Assembly (NCBI RefSeq): GCF_001866135.1 | Contig: NZ_MODW01000002.1 | Coordinates: 1-64,000, forward strand | Origin: Microbacterium sp. LCT-H2 | Lineage (GTDB): Bacteria; Actinomycetota; Actinomycetes; Actinomycetales; Microbacteriaceae | DNA length: 64,000 nt | Direction: 5' to 3' | Shown here: positions 15,893 to 24,073 of the stretch, in pieces | Layout of the letters: each line of letters begins with the position of its first letter | Position numbering within the stretch: the stretch's first letter is position 1 | The notes under the pieces: generated by a model | Database searches by the model: none | Seen by the model: the letters and a program-made list of their open reading frames with translations, nothing else | Told to the model about the DNA's origin: nothing | Program-made: the position numbers and the translations under genes

Positions 15893-17685
15893 CCACGACA
15901 GACATCCGCGTCGCCTTCGACCGGGCCGCCCAGAAGCGCCGGTCGAGCCTGTTCCGACGCTTCCTCCGTCATCCCGGCGGCTCCATCCCGCTCGCGATCT
16001 TCGTGCTCATCGTGCTCGTCGGGGTGTTCGCGCCGCTGCTGGCGCCGATGGACCCGAACCTCGTCGACCTCGCTGCCGCCAAGGCCCCGCCCTCGCCGGA
16101 GCACCTCCTCGGCGGCGACTCCACCGGCCGCGACATCCTCAGCCGCCTCATCTACGGGACGAGGACGACGCTGTGGGGTGCGCTCATCACGATCGTCACG
16201 GCGCTCGTCATCGGCGTCCCGTCGGGTATCGCGGCCGGGTACTTCGGCGGCGTCTTCGACCGGGTCGCGACCTGGATCAGCGACGCCCTCCAGTCGATCC
16301 CCGGGATGATCATCCTGCTCGTGGTCGCCGCCGGCAGCCGCAACAACTTCGAGCTGCTGATGGTCACCGTCGGCGTCTTCATGGTGCCGGGCTACTTCCG
16401 CATCGCGCGGTCGCAGACGCTCGCCGTCCGCGGCGAGGCGTACATCGACGCCGCCCGCGTGTCGGGGCTGTCGGACGCGCGCATCATCTTCCGCCACGTC
16501 ATCACGGCCGTCTACCCGCCGGTCATCATCCAGACCGCTCTCACGGCGGGCATCGCGATGGGCATGCAGGCGGGGCTCCAGTTCCTCGGCATCGGCGATT
16601 CGAACGTGCCGAGCTGGGGCGCGATGATGCTCGAGGGCTTCCGGCTCATGCTGACCTACCCCCTCATGCTGCTGTGGCCCTCCGCCGCGCTCGGTCTCAC
16701 GATCGCCGTCCTCGCGATCATGGGCTCCACGCTCGCCGAGCTCGTGCAGGTGCGCACGCCGCGGGCGGCCCGACGGCGGCGGCGCGGTGTGCTCGAGACC
16801 GCGGACGAGGTCGCCGCGGCTCCCGCCACGGGCAGCGTGCGTCACGAGGCTCCGGCGTCGGCCCTCCGCGTCGAGAACCTGCACGTCGTCCACGCGACGC
16901 CGACGGGGGAGACCGAGGTCGTGCACGGTGTGACGCTCGACGTCGCCTCAGGCGAGGTCGTCGGGATCGTCGGCGAGTCCGGGTCGGGCAAGTCGCAGAC
17001 CGTGTTCTCGGTGCTCGACCTGCTCCCCGCGACCGGCCGGGCGACCGCCGACGCGATCTGGGTCGGTGGCGCGGAGGTCACCTACGCGACGCCGAAGGAG
17101 CGCCAGGCCCTGCTCGGACGCACCATCGGCTATGTGCCGCAGGAGCCGATGAGTAATCTCGACCCCTCGTACACGATCGGGCATCAGCTCATCGAGCCGC
17201 TGCGCCGGACGCACGGGCTCGCGAAGGCCACCGCCCGGCAGCGCGCGCGGGAGGTGCTCCTGCGGGTGGGGCTGTCCGACCCCGACCGCGTGATGCGCAG
17301 CTACCCGCATCAGGTGTCCGGCGGTATGGCCCAGCGCGTGCTCATCGCCGGTGCGATCGCCGGTCGGCCGTCGCTCCTCGTCGCCGACGAGCCCACCACC
17401 GCCCTCGACGTCACCGTGCAGGCCGAGGTCCTCGAACTGCTGCGGGAGCTGCAGGCCGAGTACGGCATGGCGCTGCTCATCGTGACGCACAACTTCGGCG
17501 TCGTCGCCGACATCTGCGACCGCGTGATCGTCATGCGCGGCGGCGACATCGTGGAGTCGGGGCCCGTGGACGAGCTCTTCGCCGCGCCCACCCAGGAGTA
17601 CACGCGCGAGCTCATCGCCGCGTCGCTCGACGAAGCCGAGGGCCGCGCCGCGCTCGACGGCCGGCGGACGGAGATCCCCGCATGA
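15889..17685 (+). CDS. fused ABC permease (DppC type) and ATPase (DppD type)
   Basis: A 598-residue fusion. Residues ~1-290 form a DppC permease (HPGGSIPLAIFVLIVLVGVFAPLLAPMDP; EAA loop GEAYIDAARVSGLSDARII near residue 182). A basic linker (ARRRRRG) leads to an ATPase with Walker A GESGSGKS (~residue 362), signature VSGGMAQRV (~474) and Walker B LLVADEPTTALD (~495). In most systems these are two genes. The fusion ties one ATPase to one permease half; the second ATPase is separate and follows with an ATGA overlap. No frameshift is needed to read through. Confidence 0.9.
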   Translation: MTTTDIRVAFDRAAQKRRSSLFRRFLRHPGGSIPLAIFVLIVLVGVFAPLLAPMDPNLVDLAAAKAPPSPEHLLGGDSTGRDILSRLIYGTRTTLWGALITIVTALVIGVPSGIAAGYFGGVFDRVATWISDALQSIPGMIILLVVAAGSRNNFELLMVTVGVFMVPGYFRIARSQTLAVRGEAYIDAARVSGLSDARIIFRHVITAVYPPVIIQTALTAGIAMGMQAGLQFLGIGDSNVPSWGAMMLEGFRLMLTYPLMLLWPSAALGLTIAVLAIMGSTLAELVQVRTPRAARRRRRGVLETADEVAAAPATGSVRHEAPASALRVENLHVVHATPTGETEVVHGVTLDVASGEVVGIVGESGSGKSQTVFSVLDLLPATGRATADAIWVGGAEVTYATPKERQALLGRTIGYVPQEPMSNLDPSYTIGHQLIEPLRRTHGLAKATARQRAREVLLRVGLSDPDRVMRSYPHQVSGGMAQRVLIAGAIAGRPSLLVADEPTTALDVTVQAEVLELLRELQAEYGMALLIVTHNFGVVADICDRVIVMRGGDIVESGPVDELFAAPTQEYTRELIAASLDEAEGRAALDGRRTEIPA

Positions 17686-18530
17686 ACACCGCTCCGGTGA
17701 ACCCCCTGCTGCAGGTGGACGACCTCGTGGTCGAGTACGGCCGGGGTCGGCACGCCTTCCGCGCGCTGCACGGCGTCTCCCTCGACATCGCCCCCGGTGA
17801 GTGCCTGGGCCTGGTCGGCGAGTCCGGATCCGGGAAGTCGACGCTCGGCAAGGCCATCCTCGGCCTCGCCCCGGTGACGGCGGGGCGCATCCGCTTCGAC
17901 GGCCAGGACATCGGCCGGCTCGGCGGCCGGGCCCGACGGGCGCTCGCCGACGACGTGCAGGTCGTGTTCCAGGACCCGTACGGCTCCCTCAACCCGGCAC
18001 TGACCATCGGCGACATCCTCGCCGAGCCGCTGCTGACGACGGGCATCGGGGCGAAGGCCGCCGAGAAGCGCGTGCGCGACATGCTCGACCGGGTGCGGCT
18101 GCCCTCCGCGAGCATGGACCGGTACCCGAGCGAGTTCTCCGGCGGGCAGCGGCAGCGCATCGCGATCGCCCGCGCCCTCGTCCGCGGTCCGCGGCTGATC
18201 GTGTGCGACGAGCCGGTCAGCGCGCTCGACCTCACCACGCAGGCCACCATCCTCGACCTCTTCATCGAACTGCAGCGCGACACCGGCGTGGCCTACCTGT
18301 TCGTCTCGCACGACCTCGGCGTCGTCCGGCGGGTCTGCCACCGGGTCGCCGTGATGTACCGGGGGGAGATCGTCGAGATCGGAGACGGGGAGCAGGTCAC
18401 CCGCGCGCCACGCCACCCGTACGCCGAGCGCCTGCGGCTGGCCTCGCCCGTCGCCGACCCGGGGGCTCAACGGGTACGCCGGGCGCAATGGCTCGCTCTG
18501 CGGGAGGTGCCCGATGCGGCGGTACGGTAG
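17682..18530 (+). CDS. ABC importer ATPase, DppF type
   Basis: A 282-residue ATPase: Walker A GESGSGKST (~residue 46), Q-loop VFQDPYGSLNP, signature FSGGQRQRIAIARAL (~152), Walker B LIVCDEPVSALD, H-loop VSHDLG. The C-terminal RAPRHPYAERL is the usual family-5 oligopeptide ATPase ending. It pairs with the ATPase half of the preceding fusion to power import. It is the last gene of the importer; TetR follows 47 bases later. Confidence 0.92.
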   Translation: MNTAPVNPLLQVDDLVVEYGRGRHAFRALHGVSLDIAPGECLGLVGESGSGKSTLGKAILGLAPVTAGRIRFDGQDIGRLGGRARRALADDVQVVFQDPYGSLNPALTIGDILAEPLLTTGIGAKAAEKRVRDMLDRVRLPSASMDRYPSEFSGGQRQRIAIARALVRGPRLIVCDEPVSALDLTTQATILDLFIELQRDTGVAYLFVSHDLGVVRRVCHRVAVMYRGEIVEIGDGEQVTRAPRHPYAERLRLASPVADPGAQRVRRAQWLALREVPDAAVR

Positions 18531-18577
18531 CTCCAGGCCGGAACACGCCACACCCCGGACTCGGCCGGAAGGACGCC

Positions 18578-19165
18578 ATGCCGAAGATCATCGACCACGA
18601 CCAGCGGCGACGGGACATCGTCGAGGTGGCCAAGAGCATCATCCTGAAGGGTGGGTTCGAGGCGGCGACCATGCGCAGCATCGCCGCGGAGGCGGGCTTC
18701 GCGAACGGTGCGCTGAAGCACTACTTCCCCGGGAAGGAGAGCATCGTCGCGGCGACGTTCGAGACGATCCTGCAGCAGATGTCCGAGGGCGTGGAGGCTG
18801 CGGGGCAGGAACCGGTGGCGGCGGACGACGCGCTGCGCGGCTTCCTGCAGGCCACCGTGCCGCGCGACCCGGAGCAGATCGCCGCGGGCCGGGTGCTCCT
18901 GGCGCTCTGGGAGTACGCGATGGCGAACGAGTCGCTGGCCGAGCTCTACCGCGGACACCTGGGCTCGTGGCGAGCCTCGCTCATCGCGCGCATGGAGGCG
19001 GCCCGCGACGAGGGCTCGATTCGCGACCAGGACTACGGCCCGCTGGCGGACGAGTACATCTCCGCGGCGGTCGGCGCGACGGTCATCAACCTCATGTACC
19101 CGGACGGCGACCGCATCGCCGACTACGAGAACTACATCGACCGGTTCCTCGCGCGGCTGCGCTGA
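18578..19165 (+). CDS. TetR-family regulator of the catabolic locus (proposed)
   Basis: A 195-residue regulator. HTH residues ~9-55 (MRSIAAEAGFANGALKHYFPGKESI) are followed by a TetR C-terminal ligand domain with YRGHLGSWRASLIARMEAA, resembling BetI-like regulators. ATG at 18578 follows GGAAGGA. It lies between the importer and the hydrolase/methyltransferase genes. Four promoters around it share TTCYAC-N4-RTAGAM, which makes it the best candidate to bind that motif; this is inference. The binding signal is not obvious before its own gene, so it may be co-transcribed with the importer. Confidence 0.88.
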   Translation: MPKIIDHDQRRRDIVEVAKSIILKGGFEAATMRSIAAEAGFANGALKHYFPGKESIVAATFETILQQMSEGVEAAGQEPVAADDALRGFLQATVPRDPEQIAAGRVLLALWEYAMANESLAELYRGHLGSWRASLIARMEAARDEGSIRDQDYGPLADEYISAAVGATVINLMYPDGDRIADYENYIDRFLARLR

Positions 19166-19199
19166 GGGCGAGGGGCCGGTCCCGAGAGGACGGCCCGTC

Positions 19200-19874
19200 A
19201 TGACCCTTCCCCCCGAACGACCCGTGGTGTTCCTGCACGGCCTCGCCTCGCGCGGCACCCAGGACTGGCCGGACAGCGAGTGGACGGCGGTGCTCGGCGA
19301 CCGGCCGCGCCGGGTCCTCGATCTGCCGGCGCACGGCGACGCCCCCGGGCTCGGAGTCGTGCCGACCTCCGCGGTGCTCGACGCGCTCGCCGAAGCGATC
19401 GGCCCGGACGAGGTCGACCTCGTCGGCTACTCGCTCGGTGCCCGGCTCGCGTGGGATCTCGCCCGGCGCCCGGGTGTCGCGGTGCGGCGTCTCGTGCTCG
19501 GCGGCCTCAGCGCGGGGGAGCCCTTCGCGCTCGTCGACCTCTCCGCCGCGCGGGCTGCGCTCGCCGGCGGACCGGCTCCCGTCGATCCGCTGACCGGGAT
19601 GATCGTGCACATGGTGAGCCTGCCCGGCAACCGACCGGGCGATCTGCTCGACCTCATCGAGGGGCTCGCGACCGAGCCTTTCGCGCCCGAGGCCGGAGCG
19701 CCGGCGGAGCCGGTGCTGCTCCTGGGCGGCGAGGACGACCCGATGGCCGCGGGCATCGACGAGCTCGCCGCGCGGCTGCCGGACGTCCGCGTGCGCCGCG
19801 TCCCCGGCGATCACCTCGTGGCGCTGCACACCCCCGCGTTCCGCGACGCCGTGCGCGAGTTCCTCGCGGACTGA
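19200..19874 (+). CDS. alpha/beta hydrolase
   Basis: A 224-residue hydrolase of the BioH/MenH-like alpha/beta group. The oxyanion loop is FLHGLASRG, the nucleophile elbow is GYSLGA with Ser78, and GDHLVALH near the C-terminus supplies His. The acid is likely Asp in GGEDDPM. It follows TetR by 34 bases and is probably co-transcribed. Together with the two esterases and the amidohydrolase it makes the locus rich in ester/amide hydrolases. Confidence 0.8.
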   Translation: MTLPPERPVVFLHGLASRGTQDWPDSEWTAVLGDRPRRVLDLPAHGDAPGLGVVPTSAVLDALAEAIGPDEVDLVGYSLGARLAWDLARRPGVAVRRLVLGGLSAGEPFALVDLSAARAALAGGPAPVDPLTGMIVHMVSLPGNRPGDLLDLIEGLATEPFAPEAGAPAEPVLLLGGEDDPMAAGIDELAARLPDVRVRRVPGDHLVALHTPAFRDAVREFLAD

Positions 19875-19912
19875 CCCGCCGATCCGCGCCCGGCGTCCTC
19901 CTGTCCTTTATT

Positions 19913-19929
19913 TCCCACGTTCGTAGACA
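19913..19929 (+). promoter_or_regulatory. methyltransferase promoter with operator (site 3)
   Basis: TCCCAC-GTTC-GTAGAC (19913-19928) overlaps a -10-like TAGACA (19924-19929). The gene starts at 19948 after GAAAGG. The right arm is identical to those of sites 2 and 4; the left arm differs by one base. Confidence 0.55.
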
Positions 19930-19947
19930 TACCGAAAGGCATCCGCC

Positions 19948-20937
19948 ATGACCGACACCCCCACTCCCGACGCCGCCCGCATCCTCGACATCGCCACCGG
20001 CTACATGGCCGCGAAGCAGCTCTTCCAGGCCAGCCGCATCGGCCTGTTCGCCGCCGTCGCCGCGGGCGCGGACACGGCTGCGGCGATCGCCGAGCGCTGC
20101 GGGGTGAGCGAGCGGATCGCCCGGCTGCTCGCCGACGCCCTCGCCGCGAAGGGTCTCCTCGTCCGGGCGGAGGGGCGCTACGCCCTGGCGTCCGACGCCT
20201 CGGCCTACCTCACGGGGGAGGACGCGGTGATCGACCTCGCTCCGTTCCTCACGTTCCTCGACGAGATCAGCTACCCGCACTGGCTGCAGTTCGCGCACAC
20301 GGTCGACACGACCGAGCCCGGCGACCTGCAGATGGACGACGCGCGGTGGGGCACGTTCATGGCCGGCGTCATGACGTACAACCGCCTGCACGCGCAGGAG
20401 TTCGGCCGGCTCGTCGACCTCGCCGGCGCGACGAAGGCCCTCGACTTCGGCGGTCTGTCCGCCGAGTTCGCCCTCGCCGTCATGGCGCGCAACCCCGAGC
20501 TGCACACCACGTTCGTCTACGCCCCGGGGTTCGAGGACGGCGTGGCCGCGGCGGTCGCGGCCGCAGGCGTCGCCGACCGGACTGCCGTCGAGGTGGGGGA
20601 CACGGCGACCGCGGCCCCCGAGGGTGCCTATGACGCGGTGTTCGCCAACCACGTCATCCACCGCTTCTCTGCGGAGGAGAACGCGCAGATCTTCCGACGG
20701 CTCCGTGCCGCAGCGGTCGACGGCGCGACGCTGACGGTGCTCGACTTCTTCCTCGACGACGACGACGAGCAGCGCGCGCTGGACGCCCTGCACGCGGGGG
20801 AGTACCTCGTGATCGACGGCACCGTCGTGTACCCCGAGTCGCAGGTCCGCGGCTGGCTGACGGACGCGGGATGGGCGGTGCGCGACACCGTCGCCCTGCC
20901 GGGGAGCCCGCGCGTGCTCCTGGCCACCGCGGTCTGA
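19948..20937 (+). CDS. O-methyltransferase-like protein with degenerate SAM loop
   Basis: A 329-residue protein of the acetylserotonin/caffeate O-methyltransferase (Methyltransf_2) type. It has an N-terminal winged-helix dimerisation domain (AAIAERCGVSERIARLLADALAAKGLL) and a C-terminal Rossmann domain with DAVFANHVIHRFS and TLTVLDFFLDDD. The SAM-binding loop, normally DxGGGxG, reads LDFGGLSAEFAL and lacks two glycines. It may be a low-affinity enzyme, a non-methylating homologue or a ligand-binding protein. Own promoter with operator site 3; convergent with the amidohydrolase. Confidence 0.75.
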   Translation: MTDTPTPDAARILDIATGYMAAKQLFQASRIGLFAAVAAGADTAAAIAERCGVSERIARLLADALAAKGLLVRAEGRYALASDASAYLTGEDAVIDLAPFLTFLDEISYPHWLQFAHTVDTTEPGDLQMDDARWGTFMAGVMTYNRLHAQEFGRLVDLAGATKALDFGGLSAEFALAVMARNPELHTTFVYAPGFEDGVAAAVAAAGVADRTAVEVGDTATAAPEGAYDAVFANHVIHRFSAEENAQIFRRLRAAAVDGATLTVLDFFLDDDDEQRALDALHAGEYLVIDGTVVYPESQVRGWLTDAGWAVRDTVALPGSPRVLLATAV

Positions 20938-20973
20938 CGACCGCGGTTCGAGACTGGTCCGAGGGGGATCAGA

Positions 20974-21005
20974 GGCGGGCGGCATGCGTGAACATGCCGC
21001 CCGCC
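20974..21005. terminator. bidirectional terminator
   Basis: Perfect 13-base arms (GGCGGGCGGCATG and its complement) with a six-base loop, followed by GTTTTC on the plus strand. It separates the convergent methyltransferase and amidohydrolase genes. Confidence 0.85.
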
Positions 21006-21024
21006 GTTTTCGTGGGGCGGGTGG

Positions 21025-22368
21025 TCAGCCGCGCGCGAACACCGTGCGGCCGTCGACGATCGTGCGCTCGACCTGGAGGGCGGCGAACGGGCGCCCCGGG
21101 CTGCACGGATCCTCGTCGAGCACCGTGATGTCGGCGACCTTGCCGGGCTCGAGGGTGCCCTTCCAGCTCGCGGCGCCGTCCTGGATCGCGGCGTCGGCCG
21201 TCATGGTGCGCAGCAGCCGGCGCCGCGTCGCGGCGTCGTCCGCGCGGCCGTCGGCGGCGAGGAGGGCAAGGGACGCATCGAGGCTCGGGCGCCAGTCCGG
21301 CGTGGCGATCGGGGCGTCGCTGGTCACGGTGGTCAGCGCCCCGGAGGAGAGCATCGCGGCCAGCGGCCACGCGGCGGCGACGCGGGCCTCGCCGAGCTGC
21401 ACCGCCGCCCAGGAGTGCGTGTGCGCCGCGATGAGGGGCTGCACGGCGAAGCCGACGCCGAGGCGTTCCGCGCGCCGGATCTGCGCGGGGGTCGCGAGGT
21501 CGCCGTGCACGATGTGGTGGGGCGCCTGCGGCGGGGGAGTCTGGCCGTGCCGTTCCAGTGCGGTGAGGAACTCCTCGATCGAGCGGTCGCCGGTGGCGTG
21601 CACCGCGATCTGGAGGCCGCGACCGGCAGCCAGCGCGATCATCTGCTGGAAGGCGCTGAGCGGATCGGCGTCGCCGCGCGTGAGCAGGTGCCCGGACGTC
21701 CCGTCGGGGTAGGGCTCCGACGTCCAGGCGGTGGCCATCGGCGGGATGCCGTCGGCGAAGATCTTCACGCCGGGGATCGCGAGCCAGCGGGGATCGGTCG
21801 ACGGCGGCGGCACCGGGAGTCCGGCGGCGAAGTCGTCCAGGGAGCTCTCGCCGTCGATCGTCCCGAAGAGGCGCAGCAGCGTGACGCGCGAGGTCTGCGC
21901 GCCCTCCCTGTGCAGCTCCACGTACGCGTCGAGCATGTCGGTGCCGAAGCAGCCGGTCTCGCCGTCGTCCTCGCCGGGGCCGATGCCCGGCTCCGTGTAG
22001 CTCGTGACGCCGAGTTCCGCGAGCAGCGCCCACGCCCGACGCAGGGCCCCGCGTCGCTCGTCGGCCGTGGTCACGAGGCGGCCGGTCGGCTGCTCCTCGG
22101 GCGGGGTGTCGGAGAAGAACAGGTGCGGCCAGCGCGCGCCCAGCCAGGCGGCGTGGAGATGGGCGTCGTTGAGGCCGGGGATCGCGGTGCGACCGTCGAG
22201 CTGCACCACCTCGCGGGCCGGGAGGGCTTCGGCGGCGGCGTCGGTGGCGACGATCACCCCGTCCCGGACGGCGATCGCGGTGGCGACGGAATCGGTGGCG
22301 TCGACGGTGTGGATGCGGCCGCCGCGGACGAGGAGGTCGGCGTCGTCGCCGAGGAGTGCGCTGCTCAT
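21025..22368 (-). CDS. amidohydrolase family protein (YtcJ-like)
   Basis: A 447-residue metal-dependent hydrolase of the amidohydrolase-3/YtcJ group that includes N-substituted formamide deformylase. Metal ligands are visible in NDAHLHAA (HxH), GVKIFADG (bridging Lys), HATGDRS, HHIVHGD and TSDAP (Asp). The C-terminal LEPGKVADITVLDEDP is characteristic. The ATG at 22368 is directly preceded by operator site 4, so its mRNA leader is very short. It likely hydrolyses a C-N bond in a compound handled by this locus. Confidence 0.88.
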   Translation of the reverse strand: MSSALLGDDADLLVRGGRIHTVDATDSVATAIAVRDGVIVATDAAAEALPAREVVQLDGRTAIPGLNDAHLHAAWLGARWPHLFFSDTPPEEQPTGRLVTTADERRGALRRAWALLAELGVTSYTEPGIGPGEDDGETGCFGTDMLDAYVELHREGAQTSRVTLLRLFGTIDGESSLDDFAAGLPVPPPSTDPRWLAIPGVKIFADGIPPMATAWTSEPYPDGTSGHLLTRGDADPLSAFQQMIALAAGRGLQIAVHATGDRSIEEFLTALERHGQTPPPQAPHHIVHGDLATPAQIRRAERLGVGFAVQPLIAAHTHSWAAVQLGEARVAAAWPLAAMLSSGALTTVTSDAPIATPDWRPSLDASLALLAADGRADDAATRRRLLRTMTADAAIQDGAASWKGTLEPGKVADITVLDEDPCSPGRPFAALQVERTIVDGRTVFARG

Positions 22369-22370
22369 TA

Positions 22371-22386
22371 TTCCACCAGTGTAGAC
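22371..22386. promoter_or_regulatory. operator before the amidohydrolase (site 4)
   Basis: TTCCAC-CAGT-GTAGAC on the plus strand has the same arms and spacing as site 2. On the minus strand it overlaps a -10-like TACACT and ends two bases from the ATG at 22368. Confidence 0.6.
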
Positions 22387-22532
22387 GTAAAACTCGCGCG
22401 CACGGGAGGTCCTGCGCCGGCCGATTCGGCGCGTTGTTCCGCGGCTTGTACCCTGGAGTCATCCCCCGAACACCCCGGCAACCTCATGCGCGCCGGCGAC
22501 CTCGGCGCGCGCTCACACATGCAAGGACGCAG

Positions 22533-23975
22533 ATGAACGATTCCGCGGCACACCGCGACGAATGGACGGCGAGCGAAGAGCTGGCGGAGCGGATGATCCC
22601 GCTCATCGGGGCTCTCAAGCGCGAGCGCGACGTGGTCACCTCGTTGCACGGTCATCGCCTGCTCGGCCTCTCGGCCACCGGCCTCGTCGAGGTGCACGAG
22701 CGCGTGGCCCAGCTCGGACACGAGCGCCTGGCGGTCGAGGACAGCCTGGCGGTGCTCGAGGGCATCCACGCCCTGGCCCCCGGAGCCTCGTCGATCGACG
22801 TGGCCCGCCTCGTGGAAGGGCACGCGGAGAGCGGCCGCCCGCTCGAGGAGTACCTGGCCGAGACCCTGGCCCCGGCCGTCGGCGCGGTCCCGGCACCGCC
22901 GACCGACGTCGTGCTCTACGGCTTCGGCCGCATCGGCCGCCTGCTGGCCCGCATCCTCATCGCGCACACCGGCGGCGGGAGCGGGCTCCGGCTCCGCGCC
23001 ATCGTCGTGCGCCGCGGCTCCGAGAACGACCTCGTCAAGCGCGCGTCGCTGCTGCTGCGCGACTCGGTGCACGGCCGCTTCGCGGGCTCGGTCACGGTGG
23101 ACGAGGACGCCGAGCAGATCATCGCCAACGGCACGCGCATCCAGGTCATCTACTCCGACGACCCGGCCGCCGTCGACTACACGGCCTACGGCATCGACGA
23201 CGCGATCGTCGTCGACAACACCGGCCGCTGGCGTGACGAGGCGGGGCTCTCCCAGCACCTCCGCGCGAAGGGCGTCGCCCGCGTGCTGCTGACCGCGCCC
23301 GGCAAGGGCCCGCTGAAGAACATCGTGCAGGGCATCAACGACGACACGATCACCGACGAGGACCGCATCGTCTCGGCGGCGTCGTGCACGACCAACGCCA
23401 TCACCCCGGTGCTCGCCGCGATCGACGAGGCGTTCGGTGTGGTGAAGGGCCACGTCGAGACCGTGCACTCGTTCACGAACGACCAGAACCTCATCGACAA
23501 CTTCCACAAGGGCGACCGCCGCGGACGCTCCGCCGTGCTGAACATGGTCATCACCGAGACCGGGGCGGCGAAGGCCGTGGCCAAGGCCCTGCCGCAGCTG
23601 GAGGGCAAGCTCACGGGCAGCGCGATCCGCGTCCCCACGCCGGACGTCTCACTCGCGGTGCTGCACCTCACGCTGGAGCGCCCCGCCACCAAGGACCAGG
23701 TCAACGACTACCTGCGCCGGGTGTCGCTGCACTCGAAGCTCCGGCAGCAGATCGACTACGTGGAGAGCCCCGAGGTGGTCTCCACGGACTTCGTCGGCTC
23801 GCACCGCGCGGGCATCGTCGACGGCCTGGCCACGATCGCCGACGAGGACACCCTCATCCTCTACGTCTGGTACGACAACGAGTTCGGCTACTCCTGCCAG
23901 GTGATCCGGGTGCTGGAGACCATGGCGGGGTCGCACCCCGTCGTCCTCCCCACCCGCCGCGAAGTCACCCTCTGA
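22533..23975 (+). CDS. glyceraldehyde-3-phosphate dehydrogenase, long form
   Basis: A 480-residue enzyme, about 140 residues longer than standard GAPDH. Residues ~1-125 form a helical N-terminal extension; the NAD domain begins at DVVLYGFGRIGRLLARI and the catalytic Cys285 is in SAASCTTNAITP. The C-terminal VWYDNEFGYSCQV is typical. Long GAPDHs of this type occur in actinobacteria and Bacteroidetes beside a standard gap gene and are often given a gluconeogenic or NADP-linked role; sequence alone does not settle that. ATG at 22533 follows AAGGA. Monocistronic. Confidence 0.9.
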   Translation: MNDSAAHRDEWTASEELAERMIPLIGALKRERDVVTSLHGHRLLGLSATGLVEVHERVAQLGHERLAVEDSLAVLEGIHALAPGASSIDVARLVEGHAESGRPLEEYLAETLAPAVGAVPAPPTDVVLYGFGRIGRLLARILIAHTGGGSGLRLRAIVVRRGSENDLVKRASLLLRDSVHGRFAGSVTVDEDAEQIIANGTRIQVIYSDDPAAVDYTAYGIDDAIVVDNTGRWRDEAGLSQHLRAKGVARVLLTAPGKGPLKNIVQGINDDTITDEDRIVSAASCTTNAITPVLAAIDEAFGVVKGHVETVHSFTNDQNLIDNFHKGDRRGRSAVLNMVITETGAAKAVAKALPQLEGKLTGSAIRVPTPDVSLAVLHLTLERPATKDQVNDYLRRVSLHSKLRQQIDYVESPEVVSTDFVGSHRAGIVDGLATIADEDTLILYVWYDNEFGYSCQVIRVLETMAGSHPVVLPTRREVTL

Positions 23976-23979
23976 CTCC

Positions 23980-24057
23980 CGACCCACCCCCTTCCGCTCG
24001 ACCCGGCCCCCTGCGCGCGCACGCAACGGGCCGGGGCGCACGAAAGGGGATGGGTCG
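23980..24057. repeat. ~78-bp palindromic repeat, copy 1
   Basis: CGACCCACCCC...CGGCCCCCTGCGCG / CGCAACGGGCCGGGG...GGGGATGGGTCG forms a long imperfect hairpin with outer and inner stems. It ends 17 bases before the AlkZ-like gene. A second copy is at 25125 and a diverged one at 40010. Confidence 0.75.
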
Positions 24058-24073
24058 CGGCATGATGAGGGGC

